DNA of 64,000 bases from Cliona cf. orientalis (Eukaryota > Porifera > Demospongiae > Clionaida > Clionaidae): NCBI GenBank assembly GCA_963930775.1, contig OZ005698.1, forward strand, positions 4,842,501-4,906,500, written 5' to 3'. This document shows, in pieces, positions 44,205 to 56,200 of this stretch. The notes beneath the pieces were generated by a model. It worked only from the letters and a program-made list of their open reading frames with translations, had not been told where the DNA came from and did not search any database. A program made the translations under genes and the position numbers. Every line of letters starts with the position of its first letter. The first letter of the stretch is position 1.

Positions 44205-47200
44205 ATGTCTTCGTCACAAGCGGGTTCTTATGCGTCCTCGCCAACGATCATCCACCCTTCAATAGATGTATTGTTATCACAGTCGTATGGATCAGTCGCT
44301 CAAGGTGGACTTCTTTCCAATAATGCTATTGCCTGGCTGGTGGTTGAAAATTCCGTATTAATTGTTGATATTGTTAGTGGGAAAGTCATACAAAGCTGGA
44401 GACCCCCATCTGAAGCTGGGAGGATCACTCACGTTGCAGAGCTCTGCTTGGGTAACAGTGAACTCTTGGTAATTGGACTAGATCAAAATGGGTGTGGTTT
44501 AGCAGTTGTTTTGTCTCCAAACACATCAACGCCATTAAGAACTTTTGAAGTACCAGGCTGCATTACAAGTCTTCATGCATTTTCTAGTAGTATCTTTGCA
44601 ACATACACGCATACTGATGGGTATTTTTTACCTGACCTCTTCCAATCTTCTGCTCTCGAATACTTCAGTGGTGTCATTGCTGTTGGTTGTCATGGTGGGA
44701 AAGTTTACCTGATAAATCTCCATTTGAATTTAGGTGACCACTTTAGCTGTGGTTCTTATGAATTTTCAAGGCTGTGTTTAATTGAAGAGGACTCCAGTGC
44801 CGAAGAAGTTCGTGCTATCGGAGAACGTGGAGAGCATGCATATGCTCTGTTGACACGAGGTAGTGTGAGCTCTATCAAGGGGCTATAAGCCCTTGGCTCT
44901 ATGAAGTATAATGGTAATGTATACTTGGATCAAGTGGCAAGAATGGCACCGCGAAAATTTTCAACCATAGAAGATATCGGTGACCTAAAACCCTGTCACA
45001 ATAGCATGTGAAAATTGGGTGCCATTTATGCCACTTGACAGGTATGCATGTGAAAAGTACAGCTCTATAGAGCACATACCCCATCTGCATTGCATCAGAG
45101 ACGTGTGCTTGTTGATGACCCTTGTACCTACATATTGTGTGCATGAGTAGAAGCTTGTGGGGGGAATCAGGGTTAATGCAGCTTAGTAGCTAGCTATTTA
45201 TAGCCTCAACTTGTATATACGTAGTTAAATTCTAGGTCAATTTGCATCTGGTTGTTTAACAAGCATCCCCCAGGCCCCCCTTGTTTAGACGATCATGCTG
45301 TTGCTAGCTGCACTTGCGTACTCCAGCAAACAGTGTAGATACTAATTATTGTGGATGAGGTCATACTTCTGGGTGAAAAGAGTATTCCTTTGCTTGCGCG
45401 AGGCACTGCACCATGTGTACTCCCAGTAAATTGTTCATTATATGTATATGTCTGTTTGCATGTTATTCCAGACTAATTGCTACATGTGTATTATATTTAA
45501 TGCAGATTGCTACCAACGTGGTGAATTTGTGTATCGAAAACAAGTATTTAATCCAAATGCAGTAGAGGTTACTGCTCTTCACTTGGTTCCCCAGATACGT
45601 TGTCTTTGCGTTGGCTACAGCTTTGGAAGTTTCCAGCTATACAGCCTGTGTCCTATGATGGTTATCTGTTCCTCTCCAGTCTCACAAGAGGTTGCCGTCA
45701 CCAACTTTGCTTACATGGAGCCTGAAAATGACCCAAGGTCTTTTGTATATCTGTGGGTTACAACCGGGGCATCTCCACTGCTTGAAGAAAGGTACATTGT
45801 AGTACATTAAAACTTGTACAACTTTGGAGGTATCTAGATCTCAGTGAGGGAAGCTTGCTACATGTACATGCACCTTTCTCCTGTATTGAAATGGCACTGA
45901 ATCATGGCATACTGTGTTTTCTTGTTGTTAGGCACATTTTGCTTATAAGCTAATAAGCACATACCATTTTGCTGGCCTAAGCACTCGCTATTAGGCGCAT
46001 TTTGCGCACGCCCCCTGTTATCATGCCAATACGCATGCATGCGTGTATCAACGTCGCAAGAACATGCATGCGTTTAGGCTTTTTATTTCGCAGATTAAAT
46101 TTTTATGGATCACCAGTCAACCGCAAAAATTGGCTCCCTCGAAAATTTCCAGCCATGCATACAGTAACAGGAGGGTTTATTTCGGGAATGGGCCTAGTAG
46201 ATGTAAATCTTATTAAATTACTGGGATATTCCCTTGATATTGTAGTGAAATCTCAAATTTATGCCATGAAATTTGTGTCGTGGCATAGTAAAGGGATAGT
46301 AAAAGGATTTTCATAGGCCATCGATGTTACTATGATTTATAGCTGTGAGTGTAGTATGCATTTCATAGGCTTTGAAAAATCATGTGATTGTAAGCAGGTA
46401 TGAAAATGCCATAATTTGATGGAGTTGGCATTTCACATGCTGTGAAAATCCTATGATTTATCCTAATAGCAAGTGAACATCCATGAAATTAAAATTATAG
46501 GCTCCCTTGCAATTGCCTATGATTCTCCATAACACTATACAGAATTTATTTTTATCATTATTGTTACCATGGTTACAGCACAGTATCACAGTACATCACA
46601 TGCAGTACATGTAATTTCAGAGGATTATAGTCTATAGGAATTAGCAGATATCATGGTAATTTCACAGCATAGTCATGCTGTGTTATGCTATGAAAATGCC
46701 ATCAAACAATTTCATGGGTACATGCTCATAGCAATTTCATGGCATTTAATCATATCACAGGATTTTCATTGGTCTGCTTTTCACGGCATAACATGGCATT
46801 TTCAAAGAAACATGACCTCTTAAATGTTACTGAATCATGGGGTACTAGGCTGTGAAAAATACATGTAATGCCTATGAAAACAATTCATAGGCATTTCATG
46901 GGTTTTCCTACTAGTGGGCCGGTGCGGCCGGGGCAAATGCCTAGCAGGAAACTTCAACAGGGGGCAAGTACAAATCCAAGGGAGGCAACCCCATACTAAA
47001 TATTGGGAAAGCCAATTCTCAAGGTGGGGGAGTACCCACGTAATCTGGTGAGAACGTTCTTGCTTGGGACCTGAGGTTGGATGTGATCTCATGCACACAA
47101 GAAGTGGCATGTTGCCATACTGTTTAGTGGGAAACTTTCAAGGGAGAGAACCTTCATGAATTTCACGATTTTATAGCTACCTGCAAGAGTTTTCTCCACG

Positions 47201-50200
47201 AAATTTTAGACATGCCATACCCATCTACGTGTATGTAATCAGTTTAACATTCCATGAAAGTTTTCTCCATGAAATGCTCTCTTCCTACCGATTTGCGAAA
47301 ATTTTCTCCCTCAAAAGTTTCCCACTGTACGGTATACATGTACCTCCGCTTGCTTAATGGAATGTAGGAGAGACACTTAATTCAATACCAAAAGTAATAT
47401 TGTATGGCGGGTAATTTTCTGGGGTGCTAATTTTTGTAGAAAGTCATAGAAGGCCCTAATTTTCATGGTTGTATAACTGCACAAACGATGACGTAATACA
47501 TGGGCGTGATCTCGCTCGCAATTTTCCTTGTCATGAAGCCGCATCTGCAGAGACTTGGACAAATAGCATGAGATACCATATACCCTGGTTAATAAGTGTA
47601 TGCGATTATAGTGGTAAACGGAACAATAGATATGGCACATAACCACACCCACAAACGTTTGGGCACGAGATGGATGTGAGGCCTGCTAGCACTAGCGCTA
47701 GCTGGCTCGATCGATCGAGCACTTTAGCGTTTACAGCTGCCGCTCAAGATGGCGAGTGCTGGTGATTTGTCTGAAACTCGATCTTCTTGCATGACATTAT
47801 TCGTGGCCATCATTTCTCCAAAGACATCTGGGCTCCATGTACTTTCCAGCCGGTCATGGTCAGGTTCATAGAACGCCATGCCTATTAAGCGCATGCACTT
47901 AGTAAACAATAGCTTGTGATGAGAAGAGAGCATGCGCTTAATAAATAATGTGCGCTTAATAACCAGAGTTTACGGTAGAAGAATATTAGTGTTGAGGACG
48001 CCAGTAGCCGGATGATAGTGGCTACTGTTGTTCGCTAACACTGCGAACCGTTGGCTGTACTGCCATGATGTTTTTGGCCACGCCTATCATCTATTCACTC
48101 GCTGCATGTCTCATATCACCGCAGGCATTAAATTTTGGGGTGGAAACTTTCAAAATTAGCATCCCACAAACTAAATGAGTTATCCACTTATATTTAGCTA
48201 TTTTTTTTCCACAGTGCCATTTTAAGAGTACGACAGTACCAATTAATTTTATATAATAATATTGTAATTTACCCATGCAGTGTTGGTCATGAAACAAAGA
48301 TCTCTCTCTATCAGCTGATATTTTCTGATAAGATTCCTTCCAGTCATCAACCAGCCAGTCTTTATCACAATCTTCAGAGTTGTGTTCTGCGGTTGGAGTA
48401 TCCATTGACATCTACCCCTTCAACTCCAAATGCTCGTTCCTCTGTTGGCTCGTGCCTGCTCAACTGTTTCACTGTTCAGCTCTATCATCAAGTCAGGGGA
48501 TTGGAAGAGAGCAGTGAGGGACCAAGTAAGTGTGGTGGCATATAGTTCGTTGGGTTCAGGGGTTTCGCTTGGGGAGGGGGACACAAGGTGTCCAGTCTGG
48601 CTGCTGTTGCAACACAAGCATGAATGAATGTAAAGGGGGTTAACATTTATGCCATTGTCAGATCATACATGTAAGTAGTTTATAATTTATTAACATACAG
48701 TAGGAGGCATAAACGGTGATGTTTCCGTCCCATCCCGTTCCATTTAAACAGAAATGCGTGCCCATTCCATTCAACAGAAAAGCGGGAATAGACCAGGAGG
48801 CTGAGCAAGCGACAAATGGTGCGACAAACTACGCAAACCGTAGCTAGCTCGAACTACACACCAGAAGAGTCCAAGAAAGCTGGAAGGAGTATTATTTCAG
48901 TCAATCTGCTAGTTGTAGGGGTAATTTGAGTTGATCAGTGATCCAAGGTCGATTGTTTGACGATGGCGAAAATCGCTCGCAGTTGAGTGGTGATTGCAAA
49001 ACACGCTCAAGTCAGAAGAGCAGCAGCAGCAGCACAGAGTCTCATTGAAGTTAGAAGACAGTGGCAGTGTAAAGGCATCAATTCTAGTCCACAAGCAAAT
49101 GAGCTACTAGTCTCGAACCCAGACTCCGCCCTTTTCCGCAGCGCTGGATGTATTGCATCACCAGCACGCGGAAGGAAGGGTCTGGCGACTCTTGCACGGT
49201 TTTCGTGTTCTCTGGAGGAATTTGCAAAGGGCCAATAGGGTGCGAGATGTCACATGATGCGTTCGTATTATGAACCGCAAGCGCGTTAAGTATGCAATCA
49301 TTTGCGCGTGTGGAGATGGAGGAGCTTGTGAACAAAGCGGCTTTAGAAATGGGGTATTCTTCGATCCGCGACAAGCAGAAAGAAGCTATACTGGGGTTCT
49401 TGAGTGGCAGAGACGTATTCGTATCGCTCCCTACGGGAAGTGGGAAAAGTTTGTGCTACTCCATTCTGCCTAAAGTGTTCGATCGAGTGAGGAAGACGTC
49501 TGGGAGTATCGTCATCGTTGTGAGCCCTCTTGTTTCATTGATGAAGGACCAAGTACATTCCTTGGAAACGAAGGGAATAAAGTCGGTGTTTGTGACGAAA
49601 GATACGGCGAAGGACTCAGAATCTGACGATAGCTCTTTTGAACAGCAACTGTACGAAGGCAGTTTCCAGGTCGTGTTTTTCAGCCCAGAGGCTCTGCTGT
49701 GTAACGATACCTGGAGGGAATTATTACAAACTTCAGTCTACCAGAAGAATGTAGTAGCCTTTGTTATCGATGAGGCCCACCTAGTCAAGAAGTGGTGAGT
49801 TACATCAAATATCTTAGCCAAGAGATTCTTTTATCAATGTTAAATGTTTGTTGATTCTCAGGGGGGAATCCTTTCGACGTGAGTTTGCCAATTTAGGTGA
49901 GGTATCAAGTCTGCTTCCTGACGTCCACATCATGTCTTTGACTGCCACTGCTTCGAGGAACACCAGACAAAGTATCTGTAGGCTAATCGGCATAAAGAAA
50001 GTTTTACTTGTCTCACAGTCTCCTAACAAACCAAATATATACTACTCCTTGAATTCGAAACAGAAAGATCTTGAAGAAGCCTTTGACCCCCTAATCCAAG
50101 ACATTAAAGAAAAGCAAACCAGTATGAACAGGACTATCATATTTTGCAGATCTTATACCAGTTGTACCAGCATCTACTTTTACTTCAAAAGTTCCCTAGG

Positions 50201-53200
50201 AAAAGCAATATCAGAGCCTGAAGGGTACCCAAACCATGCGGAATTGCGGATAGTGGACATGTTTACAGCCTGTACCCATCCTACTGTAAAGAATACGATT
50301 TTGAGGCAGTTTCAGCAACCAGATAGCTCGTTGCGTGTGATCGTAGCCACTGTTGCATTTGGGATGGGACTCGATTGCCCCAATGTTCGTCACATCATCC
50401 ACTGGGGGTCCCCTAACGATGTTGAGACTTACATGCAGGAGACTGGTAGGGCTGGTAGAGACGGCTTACCCTCTACAGCTGAACTTTTCAGTGCAGTCAA
50501 GGAATCATCTACACGGCACATAGACTACAGAATGAAAGACTACTGCAAGTTAAAAGAAGAGGACTGTAGAAGAAAATTTCTTTTGCAGGAGTTTGATTTG
50601 TGCTCAGATTCTTCTGAAGTCACTGCAATTACTGCATGTAAATGCTGTGACCTTTGTTCAGTACATTGTACCTGTAAGTCATGCAAATAAATAATTGTTT
50701 TCAGTATAATAATTATTATTGTTCTGTGCATAATCAAGAGAAATACATGACGTTGTGTAACATAACAGGACGTACAAGTGTGTGCATGAGATATAAGCAG
50801 AGCAAATTAAATTTTGTGCATGACATGGTGTGAAAAGGAATATAAACAATACATGGGATAGTTTCAAATGTACACAGTTTTATACTTGTGTACTTGCTCT
50901 TTCATCCACTTGGAAAGAGTTGAAACAGGAAGTTTTCTTGTCATGTTCGGTTGAATCTTCTTGAATTTGGAGTGTTTTCTCCCTCTAATGTGGCCATACA
51001 CATTGTCATCCTGTAGTTGTGCAAGCAGCTTCTCCATATCTAATTGCACAGTACGCCTTGGGTGATGTCCGGAGTCAGTACAAACTTTATTTACAGAATC
51101 AAAGTTCTGAGTCACTTTCATCACTTCACCAATGCTTCGTCCAATCCGACCAACAGCTTTCTCACCAATGTTGGAGCCGAGAGATCCCATCGCCTGTTTG
51201 CACTCTTTGTTTATGTGCTCCATGTGCAAATCCATAGACACATTTCTGCCCTGTTTACCGTGAACATTGACTGTACGTTCCCACATCATTTGCTGTTTCA
51301 TTCTCGGTGTCAACGCATACTCGTACTCGAATAATAGGTTGAACGCTTCAACAGAATAATTAGTGCGATCAGAACATTTGAAGAGAGGAAGAAAATATCT
51401 CCAGCACCTAAATATTCTTTTACCACACGATTCACGCACACTGTCCCCAAATTCCATCAGGAGAAGCCCTAAGCTCAGCACTTCCCTAGCGTAAGCTCGT
51501 ACATGATCGTCATCTTTGTTGGCAGCTGTTGGGTAATTTACATCAACAAATTCATCAACAACTTTCCTTACAGCCAATTTCATAGTACTCCATCGTTGTT
51601 TTGGGTTTAGCTCAGTGCATCCCCGTGGAAAGAGAGATTCCGTAGGCGTATCATTGACAGACGACATTTCGAATACCTTCATTACAGCTGCACAAATGTG
51701 GGCTTCAACGACCAGTAAGAAAAACTCTTCACAAGCGGATACATTCTTCTCGGGTTTCTTTACGACACTTCTCCGGTTGATCAAATTTCGTAGGTGGTAT
51801 AACGTGGATGTATCCTTTTGTGATGCACAATTGTAGAGCCGCTTCCAGATCACCTATTATGATATTAAAAGTATATGTATTTTCATTGAATGTGTAATAC
51901 TCTAGAATTGTATATTTGCTCCACCCGCTAGTTTGTGCAAGGTTTTCCACAAGATAGTTAAACGCCCAGGTACAGTGTAGTTAAATAAACGGGGATTTAT
52001 GGCGAAACACCACTGGCATAGCTACACCTGGGCCATATCCTTTTATGAGTGTACTGCTAACCACTCATGCCGCTACTGGAGACTTTCTCGATGGCCTGTG
52101 ATGTGCTCCATTTAGATTTAGATGCTGCACATGCAGTGTACACTAATTAGGAGTACAGAAAGACATAGTACAATGTCATGCATGTGAGGTCAAGGTACAG
52201 CATTAAAATAGTGCAGTATTAGAGAGTGGGTTAATAAACTATCTTTGGGGGACATGCCCCCAGAATCCCCACCCCTCCCCCCCACCCCCAACTAATACCC
52301 TGTACCTGACCAAAGTAATGCTCCCAGCCAAGCCACTGTACAGTGCCCATGAGTGCTCACCCAGGACACTACGATAGCATAATGGTGTTTCAATAGTGGC
52401 TACATGCATCCATATAATATACGTACATGTAACGTGTAGTACACATGTGTAGTATACACACTGAGACTTACCCCAATGAAACACATTTTTGCGTGCCAAT
52501 CCTCCACTACTGGCTTGAAACCTTCTAGGCGGTCCTTCCCCCGGAGGGAATTGCTTCGGGTGTACTGACTCCCCCTTGCACGCTTTGCCGTCAGGAGATC
52601 ACCACCGAACAAAATGTGGTGAAATTTGTCAGAATGAATTTCCTTTTCACCAACACCTGGAATTGAGATCTTGCTCGTTTCTGATTCCACGGGGACGTAT
52701 TGCTGAAAATGTTCCATGATCTCAATCATGTCCTCATGAGTTGTTTCTGACTTTGGTAATATTCCTAGGGGTACCTACAACAAAATAACCCTGTAAATTG
52801 ACAGTGAAACAATTCAATATTTACACTTACTATTTCTGATTTTTTGGCCATCTCCCGATAGAACTCATGCTTGATGTGCTTCGGAACGCCTGTCCTGAAC
52901 TTTGAAAAAAATGGAAAATGTTTCTTCACAACTCTGGACACCAGAATGACAAAGTTACTCATGAGTGATTCATGATCTTCTGCTGTGGGGAGGATTTTAG
53001 CTTCCGAGAACGCCGAAAAGTCGGGAAGGGAGGGGTTGTCTTCCAGGCCTAAAGTCGATACACGATCCTTCACCGCATAGCAGTTGAAATAGTGAAGTGA
53101 CTGTGCCTGGTGGTCGAGCCTCATTTCACGAGGTGTTACATGCTTGTCAAGGTTGTCCCCAACAAGTTTATATGTATCAAGCATTGAGCAACTCTGTTGT

Positions 53201-56200
53201 GAACTCGGTACCACCTCGTGACCATTGGTGTCGGTAGACGATGACTGAGTGATTGAAGAGAAAGATCCAGCATCAGCAGTACTCTGACTTCCACTTGCGG
53301 TTGACGTGGAACTTAAACTCGAGCTCTGGGATGACTGCGAAGAACCATCTTCAGGTGGCTCTGTATAGCATAAATTACCATGAAAACATACAGGCAAGCA
53401 CCTACTTTATGGTATTAAAGTGCCCATGATTTTTATGAGGGAATGTACAGGGTGTTATACTAGTTTCTACAAAAATATTTGCAATTATATTCAGGATAAG
53501 CTTTATATGGGCCATAAGTTATGATTAAGCGCCCACTGGCACTTACCCAGGACACTATGGTATACAATAATACTGTTAATACTAACCAGCAAGGGTAGCA
53601 CTTTCTCCCCCAGTAATATCACCACTTAGATGTAGTGTTTGATCTTGACTATCACTTGGATTAGACATTTCCTGAGTTAAAATATAGATAAATATAAAAC
53701 AGCTGAACTACAATAATAATATGTATTAAGATCATGTTGTTGGTTTATGTACAATGTCATGTACTTACAGTGTGATTCCATAGTGAGTTGTGTAATTTAT
53801 CTCTCCACTGGCACACCACAGCATCGTGATCTTTTCCCAGCAAATCAACGGTGGAAATTGTTGACTCATGGGAGAGACAAACAAGCAACTTCTGTAGTCT
53901 TTTGAATATCTAACGTCATAGTTGCACAAAATTTAACTATCAACATCAAATTTAAGTAATACCATTTTTCATACCTGCTTTGGTGCATGACCACTATAGA
54001 GTAGCGTGGATATGATCCTTTGCACAAGGTTCATGTGCGTGTTTCTGTGGCGCAAGAGGATTGCTGCACACATACCAATGACTGTAGCATCATCAGCTGC
54101 ATAGAAGTACCCCGCTTTGAAACCTTTCTCCTCTTTCTATGTACACACTCCTTTAGCAACTGGTAAAATACTGGTGAAAATCGTTCCAATTCATCCATCA
54201 AATCTCCCCATGAAAACGATTTCATTGCAGTAGGTGTCCGTTTCCTCAATACAGATGACACTTTAACACTACACATCCGTTCCATATCTTTCCTGATCAG
54301 TCTCCCAACTCTTTTGAGGATGAAAGGCCGTATTCGAGGATGACTCATGACTTGCTTTGCAATCGGGCCACACTTTCGCCTGCCAACACTCCTTCCCACC
54401 TTCTTCATTGAATGTGTGAGGTAATGAACACTGTGCTTTGAACCAGGACGGCGCTTCACAACTACCTGTTAATAGACCACAGTATGAACCTAATCAACAC
54501 TACATACAGTCACTTACTGCAACAGCAGGAGAGCGTTCGACAACAGACTCTACAAGTACCTGACGAACCGGCGTAGATGGTTGCTCACGCTTCTTCCTCT
54601 TTCTTGCTGGTGATTCCACATCTTTAGGAGCTTCTCGTTTTCTGCTTGGAGTTCTATCCGGTGGGGGTTCATCTATAATTTCATAAACTTTAATCATGAT
54701 ACTTATTCAGTAGTACACTAGATTGAAGCTATACCTGATTGTGCCATGGCTACGTTGAGACTCGCAGCCGTGTTTTTCAGCTTCTTCTTAACATCTTCTG
54801 TCAGGAACCTCAAGTTAGCCTTCAATTTGGAGACCTTTTCCAGCTGGGAGTGACATGGGAGGCACAAAAACGGTCCATCAGCCCCTCTGTCTTTCGTGGG
54901 CACTGCGCTTCCAAGTCCTGCCTCCGAGCTAACTTCAACCAACGCTTGCAGCGAAAAGCTAGAAGAGGTACCATGAAGTCTTCTCCGCTTTGTCGAATCT
55001 TTGGGCAGTTCACAGTAACACAAGGAACAGCGCTTCATAGCTGCAGTTGCGTGAAGTACGCGTGTGGACTCATTCCAGTGTTTAATAATTGCATTCCAAC
55101 CTCGTGACTGTAGGTTTAATGGCATTCCACGCGAACACGAAAACCGTGCAAGAGTCGCCAGACCCTTCCTTCCGCGTGCTGGTGATGCAATACATCCAGC
55201 GCTGCGGAAAAGGGCGGGGTCTGGGTTCGAGACTAATGAGCTACGTGTACCGTAGCTCTGGTTTTTGACACGCTCAACGTATTAATTGATCACTTGCATG
55301 TGCAAAACAGGAATTGAACAGTGAATGGCACGGAACATATTCCATTTAAACGGAACGGAAACGTAACCATTTTTGTGCCTCCTACTGTACCGTGTATATT
55401 GTGTGTATTCAACCATGGATACTTGTGTGCAGCAGCTTCTGTTTCCTGGTCTCTTGCTCCAAGTGATATTGTATTTATTCAAATAGAAGCCACACCCTGA
55501 GCCGCCCTCGAATAGTAGCCACATTTGGAGTTCTGCGAAAGAGATAGTAGCCGCACACATGCGCGAACACAGTTAAGTGGGCAGGGCCACAATCGCAAGC
55601 CATGAACCATTGTTAGTTCGAGGCAAAAACATGGCCAAAAACGCCCTTCACTTGATTCTGCTGTTTATTTATTGATAATCTACATGTATTTCGAATATTC
55701 GAAAATCAGTCCTGAAAATCAAGTCTATTGTATCAATATCACCAAGTGATGTCGCTCTAAATTAATAAGAGCCGCCCTCAATTAGTAGCCGCACTCCAAC
55801 AAGGCTTAAATTAATAGCAGCCACGGCTAGTATTTGAATAAATACGGTAATTATATCTTTTACGAGTTTATGTTAGAAATAGATGAACAATCAGATAATA
55901 TTTGTTGTAATTATGATCCAATTACAATTATAGACCATCGCCTTGACCAGACGATTTCTGTGTTTGTGTGGAGTTCTGATGGAGAATGCTTTTTGGGATT
56001 GTTTGACATTAATCAGTGGTATCAAGCGCAAATGCCTAATGTAATTCACTGGAAAAGATCTGGAAAATATACTGGGTAAGCATGCATGTATTATAGTATT
56101 ACATGTATTTACCGTAGGGCAATTTAGAGTATGATTACCATAATTGTACGTGAAAATTTTCACTGGACAATAATTTCACCAAGCCCAGCTATTTGAAAAA

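Larger units (their letters stand above)
49108..55235. mobile_element. RecQ/DUF6589 two-gene DNA transposon, 6128 bp
   Basis: 103 bp terminal inverted repeats (49108-49210 and 55133-55235) begin TAGTCTCGAACCCAGAC and differ at a single position. A perfect 9 bp target duplication ATGAGCTAC occurs at 49099-49107 and 55236-55244. Each repeat contains an inner imperfect palindrome, CCAGACYCCGCCC ... GGAAGGGTCTGG. Cargo: a helicase reading in from the left end (49292-50690) and a DUF6589-type protein reading in from the right end (55125-50864). Their stop codons are 173 bp apart. The minus-strand gene begins only 8 bp inside the repeat, so promoters probably lie in the terminal repeats. One mismatch in 103 bp points to recent insertion. 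Confidence 0.92.
48708..55387. mobile_element. TA-flanked inverted-repeat element P, split by the RecQ transposon
   Basis: Ends CAGTAGGAGGCATAAACGG and the inverse of GTGCCTCCTACTG, with TA on both sides. The arms continue with GTTTCCGT..CCGTTCC and CCATTTAAAC words on both sides. Without the insert at 49108-55244 it would be about 540 bp. It therefore predates the RecQ element and supplied its landing site inside ELYS intron 3. Confidence 0.8.

Noticed and set aside
54739-55107. Plus-strand ORF of 122 codons opposite the DUF6589 gene's first exon
   Set aside because: The mirror strand carries the zinc-binding CxxC pairs and joins in phase to the next exon; this frame is a shadow.
49108-55235. 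Classification as a Helitron because it carries a helicase
   Set aside because: Helitrons lack inverted ends and target duplications and carry a Rep/Pif1-type protein; here there are 103 bp inverted repeats, a 9 bp duplication and a RecQ-type helicase.
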